NCBI GenBank assembly: GCA_024692235.1
Contig: JAILMW010000005.1
Location: forward strand, 1-64,000
Origin: Saccharofermentans sp.
GTDB lineage: Bacteria; Bacillota; Clostridia; Saccharofermentanales; Saccharofermentanaceae
Direction of reading: 5' to 3'
DNA: 64,000 nucleotides
Shown here: piece by piece, positions 10,145-19,470 of the stretch
Position numbering within the stretch: the first letter of the stretch is position 1
Layout of the letters: every line of letters starts with the position of its first letter
Made by a program: the position numbers and the translations under genes
The notes under the pieces: generated by a model
What the model was told of the DNA's origin: nothing
Databases searched by the model: none
Seen by the model: only the letters and a program-made list of their open reading frames with translations

Positions 10145-10456
10145 TTGACAGATAAAGTTTTATCGATGATTGGAATCGCTGCAAAGGCGCGCAGATTAAG
10201 AGGCGGAGACTTCGCGGTAAAAGAATCCGTAAGAAACGGAAAATCCTTTCTCGTAATAATCGCTGCCGATGCTTCGGACAATACCCGTAAGGTGCTGTCT
10301 GACAAATGCAGATCATACAAGGTCCCGTATATATTTTACGGTACAAAAGAAGAGCTCGGTCTGCACAGCGGACGAAGCATAACCGCAGGCCTTTCTATCG
10401 AAGACCGCGGTCTGGCGGAAGCGATAATGAAGCTTGCAGAGAACGCTCATCAGTAA
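10145..10456 (+). CDS. L7Ae/L30e/S12e family RNA-binding protein YlxQ
   Basis: Small (103 residues) kink-turn-binding type protein. The family pattern is visible: GIAAKARRLRGGDFAVKESV, then LVIIAADASDNTRK and a VPYIFYGTKEELG segment. The start is TTG at 10145, with GAGGAGAAGAA just upstream. Normally nusA-ylxR-ylxQ-infB are adjacent; here only 26 bp separate nusA from this gene, so ylxR (rnpM) is missing from the operon. Confidence 0.88.
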   Translation: MTDKVLSMIGIAAKARRLRGGDFAVKESVRNGKSFLVIIAADASDNTRKVLSDKCRSYKVPYIFYGTKEELGLHSGRSITAGLSIEDRGLAEAIMKLAENAHQ

Positions 10457-10486
10457 AAACACCCAAATAATCGGAGGTAGCAGCCT

Positions 10487-13282
10487 ATGTCAAAGATAAG
10501 AGTTCATGAACTCGCAAAAGAATTAAATAAATCAAGTAAAGACGTAATCACAGCGCTTAAGCTTAACGGAATATATGTTGAAAGCCATATGAGCCTTCTG
10601 TCTACTGCAGATGCCAACAAGGTGCGCAGGCATTATTCCGGCGAGAAAGCTCCTTCAGCCGATGCCGCAAAAGCTTCCGGAGAGAAGAAACCTGCACCCA
10701 GAAGGCCGGCACAGGGGGCTGCAAGGAGAAGCACAGGAGGTATCGACAGCAACGGGAACTACGTTTCGGATTCCGCTGCCCTGGCAATGAATAAAGGTGC
10801 CGGAGCTGAGACCAGGACCAGGAAGCAGCCAGCAAAGAAACCTGCAGCTGCTGTTAAAGAGGAAACACCTGAGAAGGTCATTTCTCCTGCTCCTGTAAAA
10901 GATGAAATAAAAGCTGCTGAAAAGCCAGCTGTAACTGCAGCTGAGAAGACTGCAGAAAAGCCTGCAGCTAAACCCGCTGAGACAGCCCCTGCAAAGGCTC
11001 CTGAGAAGGTACCTGCAGCATCCAGGACTGAAACACCTGCATCAAAGACTGTAAAAGATCAGACTAAGGATACAAGGAAACCCTCGGCAGGCGACTCAAG
11101 GCCGCCCCGTCGTGAGGGTGAATACAGAAAGCCTCGTACAGACAGGCCGCAGAAGAGCAATAACAATTCCGGAAGGACCGGCAGCACCGACAGACCTGAT
11201 GATAAATATTCAGATAACCGCCGCAGCGGGCAGGGACGCACCGAAAATAATGACAGACAGTCCGGACCCGGAAAGAACGCCTTCGGCGGTAAATATAATA
11301 ACGGAAACGGTCAGAGAGGAAAAGGCGGCTTTGGCAGGGATACCGCTCCGGCTCCTGATACTAATAAGGACAACAGAGGGAACCGCAGAAAAGAGAATAA
11401 GGAGAAGGACAGCCGTAAGGAAGAGCACTCCTATGAGAGCCGCGGCGGAAAGAATGACGGCCTGAGCAAGGTCAGCCGCAACCAGCACAGAAAGTCGCAG
11501 AACCAGAAGGCCGCTGCAGCCGAGGAGAAGATCACTTCGATCACTCTTCCCGACAGCATTACCCTTAAGGATTTTGCAAATAAGGTAAAGATCCCAGTTA
11601 CCCAGATCATCAAGAAGCTCTTCCTTAAGGGCAAGATCTATACCCTTAACTCAGAGATCGGCTATGATGAGGCTGAAGAGATCGCGCTTGACTATGATAT
11701 TCTCTGCGAACATGAGGAGGTTGTCGACGTAATCGAGGAGATGCTTAAAGAGGACGTTGAGGATGAGAGCGATCTCGTCATCAGACCGCCTGTTGTCTGC
11801 GTAATGGGGCACGTTGACCACGGAAAGACCTCGATTCTCGATGCGATCAGGAATACCAAAGTTACTGCCGGAGAGGCAGGAGGGATCACCCAGCATATCG
11901 GAGCATACGTTGTTGATGTTGACGGCAGGAAGATCACTTTCCTCGATACGCCCGGTCACGAAGCATTTACCTCCATGCGTCTTCGCGGAGCTAAATCGAC
12001 AGATATCGCTGTACTCGTAGTTGCAGCTGACGACGGCGTAATGCCTCAGACCGTTGAGGCTATTAATCATGCAAAGGCTGCCCAGATCGATATAATTGTT
12101 GCGATCAACAAGATCGACAAGCCCGGCGCAAATGTTGACAGAGTTAAGCAGGAACTTACCGAATACGGCCTTGTCGCTGAGGACTGGGGCGGATCGACCA
12201 TCATGGTCCCTGTATCGGCCCATACCGGCGAGGGACTTGACAGCCTGCTTGAGATGATACTTCTCGATGCTGAAGTAAATGAGTTCAAGGCTAATCCGAA
12301 CAGGAACGCAAGAGGACTTGTCCTTGAGGCTAAGCTCGACAAGGGGCGCGGCCCGGTTGCTACCGTACTTGTCCAGAAGGGCACGCTTAATGTCGGCGAC
12401 AACATTTCTATCGGTACCTGCTACGGCAAGATCCGCGCTATGATCGACGATACCGGCAGAAGGGTTAAGAAAGCCGCACCTTCGGTTCCTGTCGAGATCC
12501 AGGGCCTTAACGAAGTTCCCGAGGTCGGAAACGTATTCATAGTTACTGATACCGAGAAAGAAGCCCGCAGCATGGCTGAGACATTTATCGCTACGAACCG
12601 CGAAAAGATGCTTTCCGAGACCAGGAAGAGGCTTTCACTTGACAGCCTGTTCGACCAGATCCAGGAAGGACAGCTTAAGGAACTTAATATCGTTGTCAAG
12701 GCTGACGTACAGGGTTCTGTCGAGGCAGTCCAGCAGAGCCTTGCAAAGCTTTCGAACGAAGAAGTCGTTGTCAAGGTCATCCATGGCGGCGTAGGCGCTA
12801 TCAATGCATCCGACGTTATGCTTGCATCAGCTTCGAACGCCCTGATCATCGGTTTCAATGTCCGTCCCGACGCGCAGGCGAAAGCCCTTGCTGAGGAAGA
12901 GAACGTAGATATCAGGCTCTACAGAGTCATCTACAACGCAATTGAAGATATTGAAGCTGCAATGAAGGGTATGCTTGAGCCTACATTCGAAGAGAAGATC
13001 CTCGGACATGTAGACGTAAGGCAGACCTACAAAGTATCCGGCGTCGGGACCATTATCGGCGGCTATGTGACTGACGGTAAGGTAGAAAGAGGCTCGAAGG
13101 TAAGGCTCTTAAGAGACAATGTCGTTATCTACGAAGGCGGCCTTGCGACCCTCAGAAGATTCAAGGATGACGTTAAGGAAGTATCCTCCGGATATGAATG
13201 CGGTATGTCGCTTGAAAAGTTCAATGACATCAAGGAAGGCGACAAGGTAGAAGTATTCGTGATGGAAGAAGTTAAGAGATAA
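10487..13282 (+). CDS. infB: Translation initiation factor IF-2
   Basis: GTPase that brings initiator tRNA to the 30S subunit. Of 931 residues, the first 55 form an IF2_N helix bundle ([20 protein letters not shown]). Residues 60-340 are a long Ala/Pro/Lys/Glu-rich then Arg/Asn/Gly-rich disordered region. A second IF2_N copy ([21 protein letters not shown]) follows. The G domain has GHVDHGKTS (G1), DTPGHEAFT (G3) and NKIDKP (G4). Domains II, III and C2 follow to the end. A strong ribosome site (CGGAGG) precedes ATG at 10487. Confidence 0.97.
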   Translation: MSKIRVHELAKELNKSSKDVITALKLNGIYVESHMSLLSTADANKVRRHYSGEKAPSADAAKASGEKKPAPRRPAQGAARRSTGGIDSNGNYVSDSAALAMNKGAGAETRTRKQPAKKPAAAVKEETPEKVISPAPVKDEIKAAEKPAVTAAEKTAEKPAAKPAETAPAKAPEKVPAASRTETPASKTVKDQTKDTRKPSAGDSRPPRREGEYRKPRTDRPQKSNNNSGRTGSTDRPDDKYSDNRRSGQGRTENNDRQSGPGKNAFGGKYNNGNGQRGKGGFGRDTAPAPDTNKDNRGNRRKENKEKDSRKEEHSYESRGGKNDGLSKVSRNQHRKSQNQKAAAAEEKITSITLPDSITLKDFANKVKIPVTQIIKKLFLKGKIYTLNSEIGYDEAEEIALDYDILCEHEEVVDVIEEMLKEDVEDESDLVIRPPVVCVMGHVDHGKTSILDAIRNTKVTAGEAGGITQHIGAYVVDVDGRKITFLDTPGHEAFTSMRLRGAKSTDIAVLVVAADDGVMPQTVEAINHAKAAQIDIIVAINKIDKPGANVDRVKQELTEYGLVAEDWGGSTIMVPVSAHTGEGLDSLLEMILLDAEVNEFKANPNRNARGLVLEAKLDKGRGPVATVLVQKGTLNVGDNISIGTCYGKIRAMIDDTGRRVKKAAPSVPVEIQGLNEVPEVGNVFIVTDTEKEARSMAETFIATNREKMLSETRKRLSLDSLFDQIQEGQLKELNIVVKADVQGSVEAVQQSLAKLSNEEVVVKVIHGGVGAINASDVMLASASNALIIGFNVRPDAQAKALAEEENVDIRLYRVIYNAIEDIEAAMKGMLEPTFEEKILGHVDVRQTYKVSGVGTIIGGYVTDGKVERGSKVRLLRDNVVIYEGGLATLRRFKDDVKEVSSGYECGMSLEKFNDIKEGDKVEVFVMEEVKR

Positions 13283-13300
13283 TTCCTGAAGGTAATTATT

Positions 13301-13705
13301 ATGAGAAAGAACAGCATAAAGAATACCCGGATCAATTCCGAAGTACAGCGTGAGCTTTCCAGAATAATCTTAAATGAGCTTAAGGACCCGAGGATAAGCA
13401 GCATGGTCTCCGTAATGAGAGTCTATGTTGCTCCCGACCTTAAGACCTGCAAGGCCTATATCAGCGTGGTGGGCACCGAGGAGCAGAGAAGGGATACTAT
13501 GGAAGGGCTCAAAAGCGCCTCCGGATTTATCCGCAGAGAGGTTGCAAAAAATGTCAACCTCAGGATAACTCCGGAAATTGAATTTATCTCCGATGACTCT
13601 ATCGAGTACGGGGTCAGCATGTCCCGCAGGATCGATGACGTAATTGATGAAGACTTGAAGAACCAGGAAGGCAGGATCGATACTGATGAACAATATACTG
13701 GATGA
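13301..13705 (+). CDS. rbfA: 30S ribosome-binding factor RbfA
   Basis: Cold-shock-type factor for 16S rRNA 5'-end processing and 30S maturation. The protein is 134 residues with the KH-like fold signature: RINSEVQRELSRIILNELKD followed by DPRIS, then LKTCKAYISV and a C-terminal EIEFISDDSIEYG. The 3' end overlaps nrnA by 20 bp, so the two are probably translationally coupled. Confidence 0.95.
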   Translation: MRKNSIKNTRINSEVQRELSRIILNELKDPRISSMVSVMRVYVAPDLKTCKAYISVVGTEEQRRDTMEGLKSASGFIRREVAKNVNLRITPEIEFISDDSIEYGVSMSRRIDDVIDEDLKNQEGRIDTDEQYTG

Positions 13706-14666
13706 GCTGAATAACGCCTCCGATATCATGATCGCCGGACACGTCAGGCCTGACGGAGACTGTGTGGGCTCCTGCAGCGCATTGTACTGCTATATAAGGG
13801 ATAACTATCCCGGTAAGCATGTCGACGTAAGGCTCGAACACGTTCCTGACAGCTACAGATTTATAAGCGCCAGCTCGTATATCAGTACGGATTATACTGA
13901 AGAAAAAGAATATGACCTTTTCATTTCTGTAGATGTCAGCAATAAGGAGCGGCTCGGCAAGGCGCTTAAGTACTTTGGGAGTGCCGGAAAGACTGTCTGC
14001 ATTGATCATCACATAAGCAATGAAGGTTTTGCGGATGTAAACCTGGTAGTTCCAGAGGCTAGTTCTGCCTGTGAAGTGCTTGCAGGCGTTATGGATATGG
14101 ACAAGATCTCCAGGGAAGCAGCCGAAGCGCTTTACATGGGTATAATCTGCGACACCGGAGTATTCAGCTACAGCTGCACTTCAAGGCAGACAATGGAGAT
14201 CGCCGGAAAGCTGATGGAAAAGGGAATTCCATATACTGATATCATTGAGAACGTATTTTATGAAAAGACCCTTCTGCAGCAGCGTCTTCTCGGGAAATGC
14301 CTGCTTTCTGCAAAGATGTCTCTGGGCGGACAGATGATCGCATATTATATTACCCGCGAAGAGATGGACAGCTGGGGCGCAAGGAACGAGGACCTCGAAG
14401 GGATTGTTTCACAGATGCGCCAGACCAGGGGTGTGGAGGTATCCGTCCTGGCCAGCGAGGATCCTGAAGGAAGCATAAAATTCAGCCTCAGATCCAAGAG
14501 CTATGTAAATGTCAACCTGATCGCCGGATGCTTCGGCGGAGGCGGACATGAGAGAGCTGCCGGATTCACGGTGTTTGAAGATCCTTATAAAGTTTTTTCG
14601 GAAGTAGAAAAGCTGACTGCTGAGCAGATACTGCGCAGGGTGCAGGAAAGAACCGGTAATGATTGA
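13686..14666 (+). CDS. nrnA: DHH/DHHA1 phosphoesterase, NrnA-type (oligoribonuclease / pAp phosphatase)
   Basis: Degrades short RNA oligomers and 3'-phosphoadenosine 5'-phosphate; related proteins act on cyclic dinucleotide linearisation products. Motifs: HVRPDGDCVGS (motif I), SVDVSN, the DHH triad in CIDHHISNEGF, and the DHHA1 glycine motif GCFGGGGHERAAG near residue 285. Length 326 residues is typical. It overlaps rbfA by 20 bp and truB by 8 bp within the operon. Confidence 0.92.
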   Translation: MNNILDELNNASDIMIAGHVRPDGDCVGSCSALYCYIRDNYPGKHVDVRLEHVPDSYRFISASSYISTDYTEEKEYDLFISVDVSNKERLGKALKYFGSAGKTVCIDHHISNEGFADVNLVVPEASSACEVLAGVMDMDKISREAAEALYMGIICDTGVFSYSCTSRQTMEIAGKLMEKGIPYTDIIENVFYEKTLLQQRLLGKCLLSAKMSLGGQMIAYYITREEMDSWGARNEDLEGIVSQMRQTRGVEVSVLASEDPEGSIKFSLRSKSYVNVNLIAGCFGGGGHERAAGFTVFEDPYKVFSEVEKLTAEQILRRVQERTGND

Positions 14667-15603
14667 CGGAGTAATTGCAGTTTACAAGGAAAAAGGCTAT
14701 ACATCATCTGACGCTGTCGCTGTGCTCAGGGGAATACTGCACCAGAAGAAGATCGGACATACCGGGACTCTTGATCCGGATGCGGAAGGTGTCCTTCCGG
14801 TATGCCTCGGGAAAGCCACCAAACTTGCTTCAATGGTCATTGATTCCTCAAAGGAATACCGCGCGGAGATGACCCTCGGGATATCGACAGATACACAGGA
14901 TATCAGCGGGAATATTATATCCCGCCGTGAAGTGAATGTAAGTGCTTCGGAAGCCGAGGATGCGCTGATGAGCTTTATCGGTGATTATGCCCAGCTTCCT
15001 CCGATGTATTCTGCAGTTAAGGTAAACGGGCAGAGGCTTTACACACTTGCCAGAAAAGGCGCTGTAGTAGAGCGGAAGCCTAGAAATGTCATTATCTACG
15101 GCATAAGGGATATTGTTATTGATTTGCCGAAAGTGTCTTTTACAGTCAGCTGCTCAAAAGGCACCTACATACGCACGCTTTGCAGCAATCTTGGGGATAA
15201 GCTCGGCTGCGGCGGGACAATGACAAGCCTTGTCAGGACCAGAAGCGGTGGCTTTGCCATCGAAGAATCGCTGAAGCTCTCGGAAATAGAGGCGCTTGTT
15301 AAAGAAGATCCTGAGTCCTTTTTATCAAAAGTAAAAAGGATAGATGATATTCTTTCGGTCTATCCTGCTGCACATACTTCATCAGAAATTGCTGACAGGA
15401 TGCTTCATTCCGGAAATCCTTTAAGCCCTGATAAAATACGGATCTCTAAAGACAGCCCTGCAGTGAGTAATTCCGGGAGCGGTTTTGTCAGGATGTACGA
15501 CAGCAGAGGAGTGTTTATTGCCCTGTACAATACTCCCAATAACAAAGGAAAAAACTATAAAAATTTATATACCTCAGCCATTTATTTCGGTACGGAGGGT
15601 TAA
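14659..15603 (+). CDS. truB: tRNA pseudouridine(55) synthase TruB
   Basis: Converts U55 of the tRNA T-loop to pseudouridine. The catalytic Asp lies in GHTGTLDPDAEGVLPVCLG near residue 40. LPPMYSAVKVNGQRLY and GTYIRTLCSNLG are also family signatures. The 314 residues include a short C-terminal PUA-like tail. It overlaps the nrnA stop by 8 bp. Confidence 0.96.
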   Translation: MIDGVIAVYKEKGYTSSDAVAVLRGILHQKKIGHTGTLDPDAEGVLPVCLGKATKLASMVIDSSKEYRAEMTLGISTDTQDISGNIISRREVNVSASEAEDALMSFIGDYAQLPPMYSAVKVNGQRLYTLARKGAVVERKPRNVIIYGIRDIVIDLPKVSFTVSCSKGTYIRTLCSNLGDKLGCGGTMTSLVRTRSGGFAIEESLKLSEIEALVKEDPESFLSKVKRIDDILSVYPAAHTSSEIADRMLHSGNPLSPDKIRISKDSPAVSNSGSGFVRMYDSRGVFIALYNTPNNKGKNYKNLYTSAIYFGTEG

Positions 15604-15610
15604 CAGCTAA

Positions 15611-16546
15611 ATGGTTTATTACTCGGGGACAAAAGATTTTTCTCTTAAAAATACAGTGATCACGCTGGGAAAGTTCGACGGTATCCACCGCGGTCACCAG
15701 AAACTGCTCTCAGAGCTGAAAAGTTATAAAGAAAAGGGATACACTACCGTCGTCCTTTCCTTTGATTTCTATCCTCTTGACGTTCTTAAAGGCAAAATGC
15801 ACCCGCTTATCTACACAAAACAGGAACGCCTGAATATTATTGAGGAAAGCGGCGTTGACGTATTTATAGAATATCCTTTCACTGAAGAGACCGCACACAT
15901 GTCGCCGGAAGAGTTCGTGAAGGAAGTCCTTATAGATAAGCTTGATGTAAAGATAATCGCTGTAGGCGAGGATTTCAGGTTCGGATACCAGAGGGCCGGA
16001 GACGTCAAGTTCTTAAAGGATCATGCCGGGGAACTGGGATATGCGGTCGACGACCTGCAGAAGGTCTGCGCATGCGGAAGAGAGATCAGTTCCACCGTAA
16101 TACGGAATTTCATCGTGAGCGGGGAACTTGAGACCGCCAGGACCCTGCTTGGCAGACCTTTCTCTGTATCAGGCACGGTAGTCCACGGTCTGAATAACGG
16201 CCATGCGCTTGGAACGCCTACTGTAAACCTGACGCCTGCGGAGTATAAGATACTTCCTCCGGACGGCGTATATATTTCTATTCTCAAGGTAAAAGGCGAA
16301 TACTCCCGTTATCCCGCTGTCACAAATATCGGATGCAACCCGACGGTCGCTGAAGACGGCAGGAGGGTCATTGAGACTCATATCCTCGATTACAGCGGAG
16401 ACCTCTACGGAAGAGAAATAGAAGTCGATCTATACAGAAAACTGCGCGGAGAGATCAAATTTGAAGGCAAAGACGCTCTCCGTGAACAGATCTTTAAAGA
16501 TATTGAACACGCAAAAGACTATATTGCGCGGGAGGAGCTTGTGTAA
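15611..16546 (+). CDS. ribF: Bifunctional riboflavin kinase / FAD synthetase RibF
   Basis: Makes FMN and FAD from riboflavin in the cytoplasm. The N-terminal FAD-synthetase half has the nucleotidyltransferase motif GKFDGIHRGHQKL and the ISSTVIRNFI signature (about residue 158). The C-terminal kinase half has GLNNGHALGTPTVNL and LPPDGVY. Length 311 matches the family. Its stop TAA overlaps the maf start (taATGa) by one base. Confidence 0.96.
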   Translation: MVYYSGTKDFSLKNTVITLGKFDGIHRGHQKLLSELKSYKEKGYTTVVLSFDFYPLDVLKGKMHPLIYTKQERLNIIEESGVDVFIEYPFTEETAHMSPEEFVKEVLIDKLDVKIIAVGEDFRFGYQRAGDVKFLKDHAGELGYAVDDLQKVCACGREISSTVIRNFIVSGELETARTLLGRPFSVSGTVVHGLNNGHALGTPTVNLTPAEYKILPPDGVYISILKVKGEYSRYPAVTNIGCNPTVAEDGRRVIETHILDYSGDLYGREIEVDLYRKLRGEIKFEGKDALREQIFKDIEHAKDYIAREELV

Positions 16547-17166
16547 TGAGCTTCAGGATCATCCTGGCTTCACAGTCTCCCAGGAGGAGGGCTCTCCTTC
16601 GAGAGGCAGGCCTTGATTTCGATATTATTGTAAGCGATGAAGAAGAGAAGATGGTGAGCAGTGAGCCGGAGGAGCTTTCCGGGAGGCTAGCGCTCTCAAA
16701 AGCGATGAATGCCTTTAATAAGGCCTCGATTTTCTATAAGGGTGAAGATCTTGCAGTCATCGGTTCGGATACAGTAGTTGCACTTGACGGAAAGATCCTC
16801 GGCAAGCCTTCAGGTCCTGAGAATGCTTTCGAGATGATCGGGATGCTGCAGGGCAGGACTCATAAAGTATTCACTGGGGCTGCAATAATAAGATCCGGCC
16901 CGTCCGGGATCGAAAAAAGATGCTTTACCAGCTGCACATCTGTTTCGGTATACGGTATGTCGGACGAGGAGATCGAAGCTTATATTTACGGAAAATACCC
17001 CTTCCCCGAAGGGGCCGTTGAGTGGCAAGGCAAAGCCGGGGCTTACGGGATCCAGGATACATTTGGACTTCACTATATTAAGGAGATCTCAGGCGATTAT
17101 TATACGGTAGTCGGCCTCCCGGTCTCAAGATTAATGCACGAGCTTAAGGATATGGAGATCATCTGA
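16546..17166 (+). CDS. maf: Maf family nucleoside-triphosphate pyrophosphatase
   Basis: House-cleaning pyrophosphatase acting on dTTP/UTP or modified pyrimidine nucleotides. Motifs are complete: LASQSPRRRALLREAGL at the N-terminus, VIGSDTVVALDGKILGKP (about residue 66) and a C-terminal YGIQDTFGLHYIKEISGDYY segment. Length 206 residues. It is the last recognisable housekeeping gene of the operon that begins at rimP. Confidence 0.94.
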   Translation: MSFRIILASQSPRRRALLREAGLDFDIIVSDEEEKMVSSEPEELSGRLALSKAMNAFNKASIFYKGEDLAVIGSDTVVALDGKILGKPSGPENAFEMIGMLQGRTHKVFTGAAIIRSGPSGIEKRCFTSCTSVSVYGMSDEEIEAYIYGKYPFPEGAVEWQGKAGAYGIQDTFGLHYIKEISGDYYTVVGLPVSRLMHELKDMEII

Positions 17167-17199
17167 TCACCTTTCTTTAACAGTGCGAGGAGTTTCCTT

Positions 17200-18744
17200 A
17201 TGCTGAACTATAATGCGGAAAATGACATAATGGAGAATATCTACCGCTCTTATCAAGAAGTGAGCAAGAGCTCGGAAGACATGATCCATGAACTAGGCAG
17301 CAAATGCCAGCATTTTCTGGGAGAATACGCCCTCTCGGACAGGGCGGTCTCCGCTATTAATATGCTCGCTTCTTTTAAAGGAGACGAGGCCAGGGCAGAG
17401 CTGGAAAACAAACTGGTCCACTGCCATATTAGTTCTGTGGCTGCCGCGAGAGAAGAGGAAAAATCATACAGGGAATTCTGCGCCCTTTTTGAGGATCCGG
17501 TCAAAGAATGTCTTCTTGGAATACGCGACCATGTGCTTGGCAAGAAGCAGGTCCCTTATAAGATCAAGGACAAAAATTTCAGGCTTGACGTCATAAATTC
17601 CCCGGCTCTGTGCATGTCTCTCGAATTCAGGAACGTTCTGATCGAAGACGGAAGACATCCTCATGAAATATTTATCACTCATATTGACGGCGGAAAATTC
17701 CTGGAGAAAGTGACGCTTGATGATGAAGATGGAAGCCAGAAGACGATCGAGGTCCCGGCATACAGGATCTATTTCGTAAATGCTCCTGACCCTGGAACGA
17801 TTCCCACAAAGGTCAGTTCGTTTACTTTCTCAGACGTAAGTGCTTCTATAAATGTATATAATTATTCCCAGTACAGAGATCTGATCGATGTAGACGCGGA
17901 CAAGGTGCAGTGGAGGCTTCTGATGCAGCCTCTTTCCGCGCTTGTGGAGAAGGCTGAAGTCCTCGGTTATGAGAGCCTGAATGAAGAAGAGAAGTCATTT
18001 ATGCCTATTCTCTGCGTCTTCTATGAAATGATCGAGTTCTATCTGAGAAGCGATACCTTGCCTGCATCCGGCACCCAGGCTGCAGTATTCAGCGAAAATG
18101 CAGCGATGTCATTTAAGTTCGGCAGCGGGGAACTCGAGGATGCCGCAAGATATATGGCTGACTGCGGGATCGATATCGCTGCCCAGATACTTCGTCAGGG
18201 CTGCACCGACAGATTTACTTTCTGCAGGAACCTTATACAGTATTTCACGATCTCCGATTCCGAAAACCTGTACAGTCTGCTTATGCAGATCCTCTCAGAC
18301 TGCGCATCGACATATACTTCAAGGATACTTCCACTGCCTTACAGGAAATATCATCGACCGATAGTCCAGGTCATGAATGATATTTTCGGCATAAGGAAAT
18401 GGAAGGGGACCTTCCCGGAATACCACCTTGTGACCAAGCCGGAATTCCTTGAAGTGTCGGAAGTGTACTCAAAGGTATATACATATCTTAACGAACAGAA
18501 TAAATGTTATTATTATGATATAATTGAATCCGTAAATGACAGCTGCTATCTGATAACCCTGCTTCGTGCAAGGATGCTGCTTAAAGAAGAAGAGAGTGCG
18601 GCCAGGTACTGCGCGCTTGATTCCTGCTTCACAGATGGCGGCCGAAGAAAGGCAGAAATAGCTGCCCAGCTCATGATCACCGAAGACATGGATACTGACC
18701 AGGTCATAGCTGCAGTTGAAGAAATGGAGAAGCTGATAACATGA
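17200..18744 (+). CDS. Hypothetical protein, 514 residues
   Basis: I do not recognise a family. There is no signal peptide or membrane segment, so it is probably cytoplasmic. The protein is mixed alpha/beta at the N-terminus with a helix-rich second half. The start is well supported by GAGGAG about 8 bases before ATG 17200. The stop overlaps the ATG of the following lipoprotein gene (ATGA), so the two are coupled. It follows maf by 33 bp and may be transcribed with the preceding operon. Confidence 0.75.
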   Translation: MLNYNAENDIMENIYRSYQEVSKSSEDMIHELGSKCQHFLGEYALSDRAVSAINMLASFKGDEARAELENKLVHCHISSVAAAREEEKSYREFCALFEDPVKECLLGIRDHVLGKKQVPYKIKDKNFRLDVINSPALCMSLEFRNVLIEDGRHPHEIFITHIDGGKFLEKVTLDDEDGSQKTIEVPAYRIYFVNAPDPGTIPTKVSSFTFSDVSASINVYNYSQYRDLIDVDADKVQWRLLMQPLSALVEKAEVLGYESLNEEEKSFMPILCVFYEMIEFYLRSDTLPASGTQAAVFSENAAMSFKFGSGELEDAARYMADCGIDIAAQILRQGCTDRFTFCRNLIQYFTISDSENLYSLLMQILSDCASTYTSRILPLPYRKYHRPIVQVMNDIFGIRKWKGTFPEYHLVTKPEFLEVSEVYSKVYTYLNEQNKCYYYDIIESVNDSCYLITLLRARMLLKEEESAARYCALDSCFTDGGRRKAEIAAQLMITEDMDTDQVIAAVEEMEKLIT

Positions 18745-19373
18745 AAAAGTATAAAATGACTTATGTATTCGCGGCCGCAATTGCCGCAGCAATGGTACTT
18801 CAGGGATGTGCAGGAGGCAACAGTTCCTCAAGCGCAGAACCTGAATCTATTTCAATTGAAAGCGCATCAGAAACTGAGAGCGCGGCTGAGACAGAAGAAA
18901 TTACATCAGAAGAAACGGTTACGGAGACCGAAGGCGTTACCGAGACTGGATCCGAAACCGAGTTTCCTGAAGATGCCGGGATCGATACTGAGGGCCTTCT
19001 AGCCGCTCTTGGATCCTGTGAAGGAATTGGGCAGACATCCGGTTATGAGCTCAAGGTCACGACCGCGGCCGCACGCCTTATTGTCTGGTCTTCAATTAAT
19101 GATCTTTCAGCGGATCCGGAAGCTGCACAGGAAACCGTAAAAGGATGGTACGAAGGCCTTTCTGAGAGATATCAGAACGCATTGCTTGATTGCCTCTCTG
19201 CAATTATTGAAAAGGGAAATCTGATAATCGAGGATATTGATGCAGTGACCGGCGACCTTAATGACGCCGGGGTATTTGAAGAGATCAACGATGCGGTCGC
19301 AAGGGAGTTCACCGCTTCATCCTGGCAGGGACTTGCTGAAATATTATCTGAAGTCGGGGATATTGCAAATTAA
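18741..19373 (+). CDS. Small acidic lipoprotein of unknown function
   Basis: A lipoprotein signal peptide is clear: MKKYK start, hydrophobic stretch, lipobox ending VLQGC with Cys23. A Ser/Glu/Thr-rich acidic linker (about residues 28-75) leads to a predicted helical domain of about 120 residues with no family I recognise. Translation is coupled to the upstream 514-residue protein through an ATGA overlap. Confidence 0.8.
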   Translation: MKKYKMTYVFAAAIAAAMVLQGCAGGNSSSSAEPESISIESASETESAAETEEITSEETVTETEGVTETGSETEFPEDAGIDTEGLLAALGSCEGIGQTSGYELKVTTAAARLIVWSSINDLSADPEAAQETVKGWYEGLSERYQNALLDCLSAIIEKGNLIIEDIDAVTGDLNDAGVFEEINDAVAREFTASSWQGLAEILSEVGDIAN

Positions 19374-19390
19374 TAATCTATGCTATAATT
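19364..19390 (+). promoter_or_regulatory. Extended -10 promoter before the SPFH gene
   Basis: TATAAT (19385-19390) carries the extended element TGC directly upstream. TTGCAA (19364-19369) lies 15 bp before it. The leader to the ATG at 19471 is about 75 bases and AT-rich. Confidence 0.6.
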
Positions 19391-19470
19391 CTATTCAGAT
19401 AATACACTGTTGGTTTTTTATTTACTTTGTTACCTGAATATCTTAACTTAAATAGAAAAGGAGTAGCGTC

